Of a stretch of 49,124 nucleotides of DNA, positions 1-9,074 are shown in pieces. The notes beneath the pieces are model-generated. The model ran no database searches, was not told the origin of the DNA, and saw nothing but the letters and a program-made list of their open reading frames with translations. A program made the translations under genes and the position numbers. Source of the stretch: an uncultured Schumannella sp. (lineage in GTDB: Bacteria; Actinomycetota; Actinomycetes; Actinomycetales; Microbacteriaceae); contig NZ_CAJQNT010000048.1 of NCBI RefSeq assembly GCF_905479755.1, forward strand, positions 1-49,124, written 5' to 3'. The stretch's first letter is position 1; each line of letters begins with the position of its first letter.

Positions 1-1
1 C

Positions 2-808
2 GCCGAGACGCGCCTCGCGGGCGCGGCGCTCGCGCTGCGCACCGCGAACTACAAGATCTTGAGCCGTGACTCCTCGCAGGCGGCCGTCCCGGTGCTGCCG
101 CAGGGGCCCGTCGAGGTGATTCTGCCGCAGCAGATCGATACCTGGCCGCGCACCGTGTTCGCCGTCGTCAAAGACGAGAACGCGACCGTCGCCCCGGTTG
201 CCGTGATGCTCATTCAGGACACCCCGCGCGACAACTACAAAGCGCATTACGTGATCTCGCTCGGGCCCAGCACAACCCTGCCCGACATGGCGGCCACCGC
301 GATCGGGGCGCCGCGGGTCGGCACCGACGTCGCCCTCGGCGTTCTGCAGCCGAGCGAACTCGCGGCGGCCTACGGCGACATCCTGCTGAACGGCGATGAG
401 AGCGAATACGCCCCGTTCTTCGACGCAGAGACCGACACGCTGCGCGAGCAGATCGGCGCCGAGTACAAGGACGGCGTCAAGACCTCGCTGCCCGCCACCG
501 CGAAGGTGTCGTTCAGCAACGTGCCCGGCGACGAGGAGCCGATCGCGTTCGGCACGAACGACGCCGGGCTCCTGGTTGCCGTCGAGCTCATCGAGATCGA
601 GAAGGTGACCCCGGTCGAAGCGGGAGCGGCGATCAACCCGCGCGACCGGGTGAAGGCTCTGCTCGGTCTCTCGCAGACGACGAAGGGCGTCGAGGCACGG
701 TACGGCGTGCAGTTGCTGTTCTATGTGCCCCCGGTGGCCGAGGAGGGCGCGCTCATTCAGCTCCTGGGCTACTCCCAAGGCTTGATCAGCGCGACCGAAG
801 TCGATTAG
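2..808 (+). CDS. C-terminal part of a secreted/lipoprotein-like protein (DUF8094-like)
   Basis: The reading frame is open to the left edge, so the gene starts before the window and only its last 268 or so residues are seen; a TTG at 59 is internal and not a convincing start. There are no catalytic motifs. The tail (LLFYVPP, then a GYSQGL-like stretch near the end) resembles, from memory, an actinobacterial family of predicted lipoproteins labelled DUF8094, which often sits next to a thioredoxin/TPR gene as here. The expected signal peptide or lipobox would be upstream and cannot be checked. Function unknown; the family assignment is a recollection, the coding status is firm from codon use and length. 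Confidence 0.75.
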   Translation, partial: AETRLAGAALALRTANYKILSRDSSQAAVPVLPQGPVEVILPQQIDTWPRTVFAVVKDENATVAPVAVMLIQDTPRDNYKAHYVISLGPSTTLPDMAATAIGAPRVGTDVALGVLQPSELAAAYGDILLNGDESEYAPFFDAETDTLREQIGAEYKDGVKTSLPATAKVSFSNVPGDEEPIAFGTNDAGLLVAVELIEIEKVTPVEAGAAINPRDRVKALLGLSQTTKGVEARYGVQLLFYVPPVAEEGALIQLLGYSQGLISATEVD

Positions 809-834
809 GCGCGGCGAGGGCCTGAGCCTCGTGG

Positions 835-840
835 CAAAGT
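835..840 (+). promoter_or_regulatory. Possible -10 box (CAAAGT) for a leaderless transcript
   Basis: CAAAGT ends 7 nt before the GTG at 847, at -12 to -7 if the GTG is the transcription start. It keeps only A2 and T6 of TAnnnT, and there is no Shine-Dalgarno before this GTG. Weak on its own; it fits the pattern seen before other genes here. Confidence 0.25.
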
Positions 841-846
841 AGAGAC

Positions 847-1815
847 GTGACTTCTGTACCTCCCGGACCCAGCCTCCGCGGCGCCGTTGATCTGTCGTCG
901 CTCGTGCAGCGCGCGGCGTCCAGCCCCCCCGCGGCGCCCGGTGACTCCGCGTCACCCGCGGCGCCCGCGAACGGGGCGGCAACGCCCGGATCGCCGCTCG
1001 TCGTGCCCGCGAACGACGCCAACTTCCAGCGCGTGCTCGAGCTCTCCTCCACCGTGCCGGTCGTCGTCGAATTCGTCGCCCCGGGGCTCGAGCCCGCGCT
1101 CGGCGCGATCATCGAGTCGTACGGCGGGCGACTGGTCCTCGCCGTCGTCGATGGGCAGGCGAATCCGCAGCTGGCCCAGGCCTTCCAGATTCGTGAGGTG
1201 CCGGCCGTGGCCGCCGTCGTCGGCGGGCGCCCGGTCAACCTCTTCCTCGGAATGCCGCCGGAGGCGGAGGTGCGCCAGGTGCTCGACGAACTGTTGCAGC
1301 TCGCGGCCCAGAACGGCGTGACCGGCCAGGTGCCGGGGGCGGGCGCAGATCAGGAGGGCGGCGCCGCCGCGGGCGAGGCCGCCGCGCCCGAGGAGCCGCC
1401 GCTGCCTCCGCTGCACCAGGAGGCATTCGACGCGATCTCCGAGGGCGACTTCGCCGCCGCCGTCGCCGCCTACGAGAAGGCGTTGACGCAGAACCCCCGC
1501 GACGCCGACGCGATCGCCGGCCGCGCGCAGGCGGCGCTCCTGCTTCGGCTGAAGGGAGCCGACGCGGAGACGATCCGCTCCGCGGCTGGCCACGCGCCGA
1601 AGAGCGTCGCGGCCCAGCTCGCGGTCGCCGATCTCGACGTCAGCGGCGGCCACCTGGAGGATGCGTTCGCGCGCCTGCTCGAGCTCTTCCCCGAACTCGA
1701 TGCCGAGGGCAAGGCCGCGGTGCGAACCCGACTGCTCGAGTACTTCGAGATCGCGGGGGCGGATGACGAACGCGTCGCCGTCGCGCGCCGACACCTGACC
1801 GGGTTGCTCTACTAG
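847..1815 (+). CDS. Thioredoxin-fold/TPR protein, CnoX (YbbN)-like co-chaperone
   Basis: 322 residues from a GTG. An Ala/Pro-rich N-terminal stretch (about 1-55) precedes a thioredoxin-like domain (about 55-155) in which the strand VPVVVEFVAP is followed by GLEP where active thioredoxins carry WCxxC, so both redox cysteines are missing. The cis-proline region REVPAVAAVVGG is kept. A second low-complexity linker leads to a helical TPR-like half (about 190-320) with FDAISEGDFAAAVAAYEKAL. This is the architecture of CnoX/YbbN, a cytosolic holdase working with chaperones; without cysteines a redox role is unlikely. The gene is convergent with glgB. Confidence 0.85.
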   Translation: MTSVPPGPSLRGAVDLSSLVQRAASSPPAAPGDSASPAAPANGAATPGSPLVVPANDANFQRVLELSSTVPVVVEFVAPGLEPALGAIIESYGGRLVLAVVDGQANPQLAQAFQIREVPAVAAVVGGRPVNLFLGMPPEAEVRQVLDELLQLAAQNGVTGQVPGAGADQEGGAAAGEAAAPEEPPLPPLHQEAFDAISEGDFAAAVAAYEKALTQNPRDADAIAGRAQAALLLRLKGADAETIRSAAGHAPKSVAAQLAVADLDVSGGHLEDAFARLLELFPELDAEGKAAVRTRLLEYFEIAGADDERVAVARRHLTGLLY

Positions 1816-1830
1816 CGCGCCGCGGCGCGC
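1815..1830. terminator. GC palindrome between convergent genes
   Basis: A perfect 16-nt palindrome (GCGCGCCG and its complement) starts at the last base of the upstream stop codon and lies between the convergent CnoX-like gene and glgB. It could act as a bidirectional terminator hairpin, but no T-run follows on either side. Confidence 0.35.
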
Positions 1831-1859
1831 GGGCGCGCTGCCGTTCGCGCGGCGGGTCC

Positions 1860-4028
1860 CTAGCCGCCCGCGGGCGCGAACCTGAGCCAGACCGCGGCGA
1901 GCGGCGGAATCGTCAGTTCGACGGATGCCGGTCGGCCGTGCCACGGCGTCAGATCGGCCTCGATGCCGCCGAAGTTCCCGACCCCGGAGCCTCCGAATTC
2001 GAGCGCGTCGGTGTTGAGCACCTCGTCCCAGCGACCCGCCGCCGGGAGACCCACGCGGTAGGGGCCGACCGGATTGCCGCCGAAGTTCACCAGGCACGCC
2101 ATCGTGTCACCCGCCGTGCCACGGCGCAGGAAGGCGACGATGTTGTGCTCGGGGTCGTTGGCGATCCACTCGAAACCGGCCGCATCGTTGTCGACCGACC
2201 ACAGGGCCGCGTTCTCGCGGTAGACGCGATTGAGTTGACCGACGAGGCGGGAGAGGCCCTGGTGCGCGGGCTGGTCGAGAATCCACCAGTCGAGCCCGCG
2301 CTGCTCGCTCCACTCCGAGGGCTGCCCGAATTCGCTGCCCATGAACAGCAGCTGCTTGCCGGGGTGAGCCCACATGAACGCGAGGTAGGCGCGCACGTTG
2401 GCGAGCTTCTGCCACTGGTCGCCGGGCATCTTCGAGAGCAGGGATCCCTTGCCGTGCACGACCTCGTCGTGGCTGATCGGCAGCAGGAAGTTCTCGCTGA
2501 AGGCGTAGAGAAAACTGAAGGTGATGTCGTTGTGGTGGTGAGAGCGCCACATCGGATCCTCGTGCATGTACTGCAGCGAGTCGTGCATCCACCCCATGTT
2601 CCATTTCAGGCCGAACCCCAGCCCGCCGCCGTCGGTCGGCTTCGTCACACCCGGCCACGAGGTCGACTCCTCGGCGATCATCACGATGCCGGGATTGCGG
2701 CGGTACGCGGTCGCGTTGACCTCTTGCAGGAACGAGATGGCTTCGAGGTTCTCCCGCCCGCCGTGGATGTTGGGCACCCACTGACCGGGCTCGCGCGAGT
2801 AGTCGAGGTAGAGCATCGAGGCGACGGCGTCGACGCGCAGCCCGTCGATGTGGAACTCTTCGAGCCAGTACAGCGCGTTCGCCACCAGGAAGTTGCGCAC
2901 CTGCGAGTGCCCGAAATCGAACACCAGCGTTCCCCAGTCGGGCTGCTCGCCACGGCGCGGGTCCGAGTGCTCGTAGAGGGGCTCGCCGTCGAATTTCGCG
3001 AGTGCCCACTCGTCTTTCGGGAAGTGCGCCGGCACCCAGTCGACGATGACGCCGATCGAGGCCTGGTGCAGCCGGTCGACGAGATAGCGGAAGTCATCGG
3101 GATGCCCGAAGCGGCTGGTCGGCGCGTAGTAGCCGGTGACCTGGTAGCCCCACGATCCGCCGAAGGGGTGTTCGGCGACGGGCATGAACTCGACGTGCGT
3201 GAACCCCAATTCGTGCACGTACTCGATCAGCTGGTCGGCGAGTTCGCGATAGCCGAGCCCGGGGCGCCAGGAGCCGAGGTGCAGCTCGTAGACGCTCATG
3301 GCGGAGTTGTGGGCATCGTGGGCGGCGCGCTGCGCGAGCCAGGTGCCGTCGCGCCACTCGTAGTGGCTGCGCCCGACGACCGAGGCGGTTGCCGGCGGGC
3401 GTTCCGTGTAGCGCGCCATCGGGTCGGCGCGCTTGACCCACGCGCCCGCTGCCGTCAGCAGCTCGAACTTGTAGGTGGTGCCCGGCTCGAGTGCCGGAAC
3501 GAACAGCTCCCAGACCCCGTTGTCGTCGAGCCGACGCAGGGCGTACTGCTCGCCGTTCCAGTTGTTGAAGTCGCCCACGATGCGGACGGCGCGCGCGTGC
3601 GGCGCCCACACCGAGAAGCTCGTGCCGGCGACGCCCTCGTGCTCTCTGACGTGCGCCCCGAGCCAATGCCAGAGCTGTTCGTGGCGGCCTTCGCCCCAGA
3701 GGTAGAGATCGATCTCGCCGACGCTGGGTACGAAGCGATAGGGGTCATCCGCGGTCCAGTCGGGGCCGTCGCGGTAGGTGGTCTCGAGAACGTAGGCCTG
3801 CCCGGCGCCGGGGGCGAAGCCCTGCCAGAGCCCGGACGCGGTGTGCGCGAGTGGGATGCGCGAGCCATCCGTCCGAAGGGCGGTCACGGTCTCCGCGAGC
3901 GGTCGTACCGCGCGGATGACGAAGCCCGCGCCCTCGGCATGCTGGCCGAGCCAGTCGTGCGGCCGCGGATGCCGACCGGTGACGAGTTCGGCGATGAGGG
4001 TGTCGTCGAGCGGGGGGAGCGTCTCCAT
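1860..4028 (-). CDS. glgB: 1,4-alpha-glucan branching enzyme GlgB
   Basis: 722 residues from the ATG at 4028 (METLPPLDD), chosen because it overlaps the glgE stop by one base (TAATG); a longer frame exists upstream but runs inside glgE. It makes alpha-1,6 branches in glycogen-type glucan in the cytosol. An N-terminal CBM48-like region ([20 protein letters not shown]) precedes a GH13 barrel with [17 protein letters not shown], the nucleophile region [17 protein letters not shown], the acid/base glutamate in [15 protein letters not shown] and the transition-state stabiliser in [15 protein letters not shown], followed by a beta C-domain. Length is normal for the family. It should be translationally coupled to glgE, which makes the linear chains it branches. 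Confidence 0.97.
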   Translation of the reverse strand: METLPPLDDTLIAELVTGRHPRPHDWLGQHAEGAGFVIRAVRPLAETVTALRTDGSRIPLAHTASGLWQGFAPGAGQAYVLETTYRDGPDWTADDPYRFVPSVGEIDLYLWGEGRHEQLWHWLGAHVREHEGVAGTSFSVWAPHARAVRIVGDFNNWNGEQYALRRLDDNGVWELFVPALEPGTTYKFELLTAAGAWVKRADPMARYTERPPATASVVGRSHYEWRDGTWLAQRAAHDAHNSAMSVYELHLGSWRPGLGYRELADQLIEYVHELGFTHVEFMPVAEHPFGGSWGYQVTGYYAPTSRFGHPDDFRYLVDRLHQASIGVIVDWVPAHFPKDEWALAKFDGEPLYEHSDPRRGEQPDWGTLVFDFGHSQVRNFLVANALYWLEEFHIDGLRVDAVASMLYLDYSREPGQWVPNIHGGRENLEAISFLQEVNATAYRRNPGIVMIAEESTSWPGVTKPTDGGGLGFGLKWNMGWMHDSLQYMHEDPMWRSHHHNDITFSFLYAFSENFLLPISHDEVVHGKGSLLSKMPGDQWQKLANVRAYLAFMWAHPGKQLLFMGSEFGQPSEWSEQRGLDWWILDQPAHQGLSRLVGQLNRVYRENAALWSVDNDAAGFEWIANDPEHNIVAFLRRGTAGDTMACLVNFGGNPVGPYRVGLPAAGRWDEVLNTDALEFGGSGVGNFGGIEADLTPWHGRPASVELTIPPLAAVWLRFAPAGG

Positions 4029-6061
4029 TACGGCACCTTCGAGTAGTCGATCGCGAGAATGTGCACCGGCTGGGTGAAGGCATCGAGGCGCACGTAGTTG
4101 TCGGCGCCCCACTCCCAGCGGTCGCCGGAGATCAGGTCGCGCACCTCGAACCGCGCGTCGGGGGCGAGGCCGAGTTCGCGCAAGTCGAGGTGCACGGTCG
4201 TCTCGCGCACCGAGTGCGGGTCGACGTTCGCGACGATGATGAGCCCGTCGGGCTTCTTCTCGCCGGTGAACTCCGCCGCAAGGTGCTTCGTGTAGACCAG
4301 CACCGCCTCGTCGTCGCTCCAGTGGATCCGGAGGTTGCGCAACTGGCGAAGCGCCGGATGTGCGGCGCGGATCTCATTGAGGCGCGTCAGATACGGGGCG
4401 AGCGTCTTGCCGGTCGAGGCCGCACGCGCCCAATCGCGCGCTTTGTACTCGTACTTCTCGTTGTCGATGTTCTCTTCGCTGCCCGGGCGGGCGACGTCTT
4501 CGAAGAGCTCGTAGCCGGAGTACACGCCCCAGGTCGGCGCCCCGGTGGCGGCGATCGCGGCACGCACCTGATAGGCGGCCGGCCCACCGAACTGCAGATA
4601 CTCGGTGAGGATGTCGGGCGTGTTGACGAAGAGATTGGGGCGTAGGTAGTCGGCGCTCCGCCCGGCGAGCTGTGAGAGGAACTCCTCCAGTTCGGCCTTC
4701 GTGTTGCGCCAGGTGAAGTAGGTGTACGACTGGTGGAACCCGGCACCCGCGAGCGAGTGCAGTATCGCCGGTCGCGTGAACGCCTCGGCGAGGAACACGA
4801 CCTCCGGATGCTCCCGGGCCACCTCGCCGAGCAACCACTCCCAGAAGTCGAGCGGCTTGGTGTGCGGATTGTCGACGCGGAAGATCTTGATGCCGCGTGA
4901 GATCCACAACTCGACCAGGCGGAGCACTTCGGCGCGAATGCCCTCGGGGTCGTTGTCGAAGTTGATCGGGTAGATGTCCTGGTACTTCTTCGGCGGGTTC
5001 TCGGCGTAGGCGATCGAGCCGTCGGGCCGGGTGGTGAACCAGTCCGGGTGCTCGGTCACCCAGGGGTGATCCGGGGAGCACTGCAGAGCGAGGTCGAGCG
5101 CGATCTCGAGCCCGAGCTTCGCGGCCGCGGCGACGAAGGCCGCGAAGTCTTTCTCGGTGCCGAGGTCGGGATGGATGGCATCGTGGCCGCCCAGGGTGCC
5201 GTCGGCGAGCGGCCCGCCGATCGCCCAAGGGCTTCCCGGATCGTTCGGGCCGGCGCTCGTCGAGTTATTGGGGCCCTTGCGGTGTGAAACCCCGATGGGG
5301 TGAATCGGGGGCAGATAGACGACATCGAAGCCCATGGCGGCGACGGCGGGCAGCCGAGCGGCCGCGGTACGGAACGTGCCGCTCGTCCACGATCCGTCGG
5401 TGCGGCGCTTGGCACCCTCCGAGCGCGGGAAGAACTCGTACCAGGATCCGACGGCGGCGCGGGCGCGCTCGACGCGCAGCGACCTCTGTTCGGAGATGCT
5501 GGACAGCCAGGCGATCGGCCGCGTGCGAATGAGTCGGGTGAGCCGCGCGTCGCGGGCGGCCGCGAGGCGCTCCTCCGGTGCTCGTGTCGAGTCCAGCAGC
5601 GCCGTGCGCGCCTCGACGCAGGCCTTCGCGGTGCGGCCGGCGAGCAACTCGGCCCCCATGGCGAAGACCAGTTCGAGGTCTTGCCCGGCGGCGACCTTGA
5701 TCTCGGCGTTGTGAAGCCAGGTGGCCCAGTCGTCGGTCCATGCCTTCACCCGCCAGAGCCAAGTGCCTTCGGCATCGAGTCGCACCTCGGCGCGCCAACG
5801 GTCGGTTCCGGGGGCGACGCTGCGCATCCGGTGTGTGTGCTGGCGCCCCTCGGGGTCGACGAGCACCAGTTCGACACCGAGTTCGCCGTGGCCTTCGCGG
5901 AAGGCGGTCGCCTCGAAGGGCACGACTTCGCCGCGGAACGATTTCGCGGGCCAACGGTCTTCGGGCTGCGCGGGCGTGAGGTGCCGAATCGGGATGCGCC
6001 CGATGCGAGCGCGAGGGTGCCCGGGGGACGGGGGTGAAGCCGCAATTGCCACGTTTCCCAC
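4028..6061 (-). CDS. glgE: Alpha-1,4-glucan:maltose-1-phosphate maltosyltransferase GlgE
   Basis: 677 residues from the GTG at 6061; a second in-frame GTG at 6052 (674 residues, beginning with Ala-Ile-Ala-Ala after the start) may be the true start because TACGGT lies at -13 to -8 from it. GlgE transfers maltosyl units from maltose-1-phosphate to growing alpha-1,4-glucan. The N-terminal domain is followed by a GH13_3 barrel with [19 protein letters not shown], the nucleophile motif [17 protein letters not shown] and the glutamate in FLAEAFTRP, features that separate GlgE from amylases. It is upstream of and overlaps glgB, a common actinobacterial arrangement. The maltose-1-phosphate-forming enzymes (GlgM, or TreS with maltokinase) are not in this window. 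Confidence 0.97.
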   Translation of the reverse strand: MGNVAIAASPPSPGHPRARIGRIPIRHLTPAQPEDRWPAKSFRGEVVPFEATAFREGHGELGVELVLVDPEGRQHTHRMRSVAPGTDRWRAEVRLDAEGTWLWRVKAWTDDWATWLHNAEIKVAAGQDLELVFAMGAELLAGRTAKACVEARTALLDSTRAPEERLAAARDARLTRLIRTRPIAWLSSISEQRSLRVERARAAVGSWYEFFPRSEGAKRRTDGSWTSGTFRTAAARLPAVAAMGFDVVYLPPIHPIGVSHRKGPNNSTSAGPNDPGSPWAIGGPLADGTLGGHDAIHPDLGTEKDFAAFVAAAAKLGLEIALDLALQCSPDHPWVTEHPDWFTTRPDGSIAYAENPPKKYQDIYPINFDNDPEGIRAEVLRLVELWISRGIKIFRVDNPHTKPLDFWEWLLGEVAREHPEVVFLAEAFTRPAILHSLAGAGFHQSYTYFTWRNTKAELEEFLSQLAGRSADYLRPNLFVNTPDILTEYLQFGGPAAYQVRAAIAATGAPTWGVYSGYELFEDVARPGSEENIDNEKYEYKARDWARAASTGKTLAPYLTRLNEIRAAHPALRQLRNLRIHWSDDEAVLVYTKHLAAEFTGEKKPDGLIIVANVDPHSVRETTVHLDLRELGLAPDARFEVRDLISGDRWEWGADNYVRLDAFTQPVHILAIDYSKVP

Positions 6062-6065
6062 CGTA
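6060..6065 (-). promoter_or_regulatory. Possible -10 box TACGGT for glgE
   Basis: On the minus strand TACGGT is followed by 7 nt and the GTG at 6052. This is the same TAnnnT-N7-start layout as before glgX, the cysteine desulfurase and mnmA, and would make glgE leaderless from its second GTG. Confidence 0.35.
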
Positions 6066-6481
6066 GTGCCGGAGCTTCAGAAACGCGCTCGTCGCGGCCC
6101 GACATCGACGCGCGTCGCGAGGAAACCAAACCTGTCTATCCCTCGTCAAATCCTCGTGTACCCCGATGCCGCGGCTCCGTTTCTCGGAAAATCCCTGATC
6201 AGGGGCTCCTGGAACGAACTGTCGCCCCCCGCGCACGGGTCCCCCACAGTGGGGGCTGGATGGGGGACAGATCTCAGATGTGAGCGGGTCTAGCGTTCTG
6301 AGCGGGGGAACACCTCGAGCGTTGTTCGGTTTCGCTGGACGGCGCACTAACCGAAAACCGAAACGTCTCGAGCACCGGGCGGCACCGCGACCCTAGCGCG
6401 GTGTCGCCCGGCTTCCGGGACACGAGTCCTCGCTCGTGCACCGGACGACCTGAGTCGGATCACACCCGAAAGGAACCCGAA
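6062..6481. other. 420-nt divergent intergenic region with several inverted repeats
   Basis: No gene is seen between the divergent glgE and export-operon starts. It holds a 12-nt palindrome CCCTGATCAGGG (6193-6204), a 15-nt near-palindrome CCCCCACAGTGGGGG (6241-6255), and an 8-bp inverted repeat TTCGGTTT/AAACCGAA (6325-6332 and 6355-6362) whose right side also contains two direct ACCGAAA copies. A strong stem-loop at 6375-6411 is listed separately. An in-frame GTG/ATG extension of the first export gene back to about 6401 exists but would run through the stem-loop and lacks a ribosome site. Confidence 0.6.
6375..6411 (+). promoter_or_regulatory. 15-bp stem-loop ahead of the export operon
   Basis: Left arm CCGGGCGGCACCGCG (6375-6389), loop ACCCTAG, right arm CGCGGTGTCGCCCGG (6397-6411): 15 pairs, one of them G-U. 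It lies 70 nt before the ATG at 6482. It may be a 5'-UTR stabiliser or attenuator, a terminator of upstream read-through, or a DNA operator; no T-run follows. Confidence 0.5.
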
Positions 6482-6976
6482 ATGAACAGCTTCGTCAAGG
6501 GCGGTATCGCCGCCGCGGCGGGACTCGCGCTCCTCCTCGGAGGCGCCGGCTCGCTGGCCTACTGGAGTGACACCGAGTCGCTGAACGGCGGCACGGTCAA
6601 CTCCGGAACACTCACCCTCGATTCCAACGCCGATGGCGCCTGGGACGAGACGATCACCAACATCGTCCCCGGAGACGTCATCACCTACACGGAGACCTTC
6701 GACATCGAGGCGGTCGGCGACAACCTCGAAGCGGAGCTCACCACCAACATCGGTCTGCTGACCGTGGGCATCGCCGGTGTCGACGTGGACGAGACCTTCA
6801 CGCTGCTCGACTCCGACTCCAACCCGGTTTCCGCGGTCGGGGGCGTGTACGAGCTGACCCCGGACACCTACACGCTGACGGTCGAGATCGTCGTGACCTT
6901 CCCGTGGGCCGAGACCGGGGGCATGGATGCGTCTCTCGACCTCGCCGACATCGAGATCTCGCTCACTCAGGTCTGA
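6482..6976 (+). CDS. SipW-dependent-type exported protein (alternate-type signal peptide, TasA/camelysin-like)
   Basis: 164 residues. The ATG at 6482 is fixed by GAAAGGA at 6468-6474 with 7-nt spacing. The N-terminus MNSFVKGGIAAAAGLALLLGGAGSLAYWSDTE is a hydrophobic segment with a late AYWSD, the signature of proteins processed by SipW-type signal peptidases. The mature part is small, acidic and beta-rich (GTLTLDSNADG, then TYTETFDI and TYTLTVEIVV), as in TasA/camelysin-like fibre or surface proteins. It is first in a five-gene operon that ends with the matching peptidase, and the hairpin right after it suggests it is made in greater amounts than the genes downstream. Role in a surface fibre or matrix is inferred. 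Confidence 0.85.
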   Translation: MNSFVKGGIAAAAGLALLLGGAGSLAYWSDTESLNGGTVNSGTLTLDSNADGAWDETITNIVPGDVITYTETFDIEAVGDNLEAELTTNIGLLTVGIAGVDVDETFTLLDSDSNPVSAVGGVYELTPDTYTLTVEIVVTFPWAETGGMDASLDLADIEISLTQV

Positions 6977-6996
6977 TCAGGCAGCACAGCACCGAC

Positions 6997-7030
6997 GCGG
7001 TGGGGAGCCGGCTCCCCGGCTCCCCACCGC
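6997..7030 (+). terminator. Perfect 15-bp stem-loop between operon genes 1 and 2
   Basis: Left arm GCGGTGGGGAGCCGG (6997-7011), 4-nt loop CTCC, right arm CCGGCTCCCCACCGC (7016-7030), with no mismatch. It begins 20 nt after the first export gene and ends about 14 nt before the ribosome site of the next. There is no T-run, so partial termination or protection of the upstream mRNA 3' end is more likely than complete termination. Confidence 0.7.
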
Positions 7031-7059
7031 CTCACTCGTCCTCCCAGGGGGTGACCTCG

Positions 7060-7593
7060 ATGTACACGCCTCGACCCTTCGTCTGCGCGGTTCCCGGACA
7101 GGAACCCTCGCGCCGGGCGGCGATGCGCCTGCTCTGGGTCGCCACCGTCATCGTCGCGGTCGTCACCCTCGGCTGGGTGGGCCGCGCCGAAGGCACGACC
7201 GCTGCCTGGACGGATGCGGCGCCCGTCTCATCCGGCGTCATCACATCGGGAAGTGCGGAACTCTCGATCACCGGCTCGCTCGACTCGGCCGCCTGGAGCA
7301 ATCTGCTCGTCGGCGAATCGGTTCGCCAATCCCTTTCCGTCACCAACACCGGCACCGTCGACCTGACACTCGATGCGAGTGCGACGCCCGCGGCGGGCCT
7401 CGAGGTGCGTGTGGCGAGCGGCGCGTGCGCCGCCGCGATCGGCGGCGCGACCGCCCAATCCGCTCCGACACCGCTCGGATCACTCGCCGCCGGGGCGACC
7501 ACGCCCGTCTGCGTGCAGGTCACCATTCCCGCGGCCGCGACGGCCGGATCCACGACGAACTTCACGCTCACGGTCCGGGGGGTTCAGTCATGA
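7060..7593 (+). CDS. Exported SipW-type substrate protein, 177 aa
   Basis: Start ATG at 7060, with AGGGGG at 7046-7051 at good spacing; an in-frame GTG at 7051 overlaps that site and is less likely. After a basic N-terminus (EPSRRAAMR) comes a long hydrophobic segment (about residues 24-40) ending in EGTTAAWTDAA, the A-x-W-T/S-D pattern of SipW-type substrates. The mature part has a beta-sandwich flavour with SVTNTGTVDLTLDASATPAAG, like DUF11/camelysin-type domains, and two cysteines that could form a disulfide outside the cell. The stop overlaps the next start as ATGA. Probably a minor component or anchor of the same surface structure; the role is inferred. Confidence 0.75.
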   Translation: MYTPRPFVCAVPGQEPSRRAAMRLLWVATVIVAVVTLGWVGRAEGTTAAWTDAAPVSSGVITSGSAELSITGSLDSAAWSNLLVGESVRQSLSVTNTGTVDLTLDASATPAAGLEVRVASGACAAAIGGATAQSAPTPLGSLAAGATTPVCVQVTIPAAATAGSTTNFTLTVRGVQS

Positions 7594-9074
7594 ACGCCAC
7601 GGGGCTGCGGGCGCGCGCCGCGATCGTCGCGCTCGCCGTTGCCGCGCTGCTGTGCGGCGGAGCAACCGGGGCCGCCGCGGTCTGGACCGTGCAGGCGCAG
7701 TCAACGTCGTCGGCCTCGACGGCGAGCCTCGGTCTCGCCCAGACCTGGCTCTCGGGGTCGAGCCTCGACCACACCTATTCGCTCACCGCGACCGCCGCGG
7801 CCGGCGCTGTCACGCTGACGAACACCGGTTCGCGAGCCGGCACGGCGTCGGTGACCGTGGCCGCGAGCTCGGGCCCCGCCGCACTCCGCTCCGCGGTCGC
7901 AGTCGAGGTGGGGATCGCCGCGACCTGCTCGGCAACCGCGAGCTTCACCTCGTCGACCACCGGAACGCTCGACAGCGGCGTCACCTTCTCGACGTCGCTC
8001 GCCGCGGGCGCGAGCGTCACCGTCTGCGCGCGTACGTCGATGACGTCGGTCGGCATCGTCGCGAACGCCAGCAGCACGGTGTCGGCCAGCGTCGCCGCCG
8101 CGCTCCAGATGGGAACCTGGACGGCGAGCGCGCCGTCGACCGCGTTCAGCCAGACGGTGCTGCTGTCGCCCGCGACGGTGGATCCGACGGGCTGGTATTG
8201 GCTGTGGACCGCGCTGGATGCCACGCGGTGCATCGAAGCCCTCAATCCGGCGCAGCCGTCGATGCAGTCGTGCGCCGACCTGGGGCCGGCGACGGAGGCG
8301 ACGGAGCTCTGGCAGTTCGCGACCACCACGGCGGGCGCGTTCAACGTCGTGAGCAAATCGGACCCGTCCACGGCGTGGGCGTTCTCGACCGCCAAAGCGG
8401 GCCAGGCTCTCAAACTCGACGACAAGACCCGCAAGATCGCGGAGTTCTCGTTCATTGCGCTCGCCGACGGCTACGTGCAGCTCGCGCTGGACGACGCTCC
8501 GGGCCTGTGCATTCAGGTGACGACGACGTCACCCGTCGCGGGGTCTCTCCTGCACCTCGCGACGTGCGACTCGAGTGTCACCGCCCAGAAGTTCGGGTTG
8601 CAGCGCCACGTCGAGGTCATCAGCGCCGTGCGGTCGGCGGGCCCGAGCGACTCGTCGAAGTCGGCCGCGGTGCCGACCTCCGAACCGACGCCCGAGCCCA
8701 CGCCGGCCCCTCAGCCGACGGCGGAGCCGACCGCACAGCCGACGGCAGAGCCGACGGTGGTCGATACCGCCTCGAGTTTCGCGTGCGTCGCGACGTCCGC
8801 GAACGGCGTCAGCTTCTCCTGGACGAACCCGGCCGCCGCGCCGAGCAGTGTCAGCTATCGCGTGTTCATCGACGGCACCACCACCCCGCTCTTCCGCGGC
8901 GGCACGCTCGCGGAACCCGCCGTGCATCTCGCCGCGGCCGAGCTTGCGCCGAGCCTCGCCGACGGCTCGCACACCGTCGAGGTGCAGCACTCGATCGATG
9001 ACGGACCGTGGGCGACCACGGGCATCGGGGCGCTTCGATCCGAGGCGGCGACGCCGCGTCTGGTCTGCGGGTGA
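7590..9074 (+). CDS. Exported protein with ricin-B-like domain and Pro/Thr-rich linker, 494 aa
   Basis: ATG at 7590 overlaps the previous stop (ATGA) and follows a G-rich ribosome site. The N-terminus has a hydrophobic segment (ARAAIVALAVAALLCGGATGA) ending in AAAVWTVQ, again the late-W pattern. A beta-rich region (about 30-195) is followed by a ricin-type beta-trefoil-like stretch (about 200-340: YWLWTALDATRCIEALN, LWQF, GLCIQVT, LHLATCDS), a PT/PE-rich linker (about 350-385, EPTPEPTPAPQPTAEPT) and an Fn3-like end (SFSWTNPAAAPSSVSYRV). The trefoil suggests carbohydrate binding, though its Q-x-W repeats are degenerate. Secreted and probably surface bound; it may be the adhesive part of the structure. 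Confidence 0.75.
   Translation: MNATGLRARAAIVALAVAALLCGGATGAAAVWTVQAQSTSSASTASLGLAQTWLSGSSLDHTYSLTATAAAGAVTLTNTGSRAGTASVTVAASSGPAALRSAVAVEVGIAATCSATASFTSSTTGTLDSGVTFSTSLAAGASVTVCARTSMTSVGIVANASSTVSASVAAALQMGTWTASAPSTAFSQTVLLSPATVDPTGWYWLWTALDATRCIEALNPAQPSMQSCADLGPATEATELWQFATTTAGAFNVVSKSDPSTAWAFSTAKAGQALKLDDKTRKIAEFSFIALADGYVQLALDDAPGLCIQVTTTSPVAGSLLHLATCDSSVTAQKFGLQRHVEVISAVRSAGPSDSSKSAAVPTSEPTPEPTPAPQPTAEPTAQPTAEPTVVDTASSFACVATSANGVSFSWTNPAAAPSSVSYRVFIDGTTTPLFRGGTLAEPAVHLAAAELAPSLADGSHTVEVQHSIDDGPWATTGIGALRSEAATPRLVCG

Noticed and set aside
1938-4046. 702-codon open frame on the plus strand opposite glgB
   Set aside because: It is the antisense shadow of glgB; composition is Arg/Val/Glu-rich without domains, while the minus strand has full GH13 motifs.
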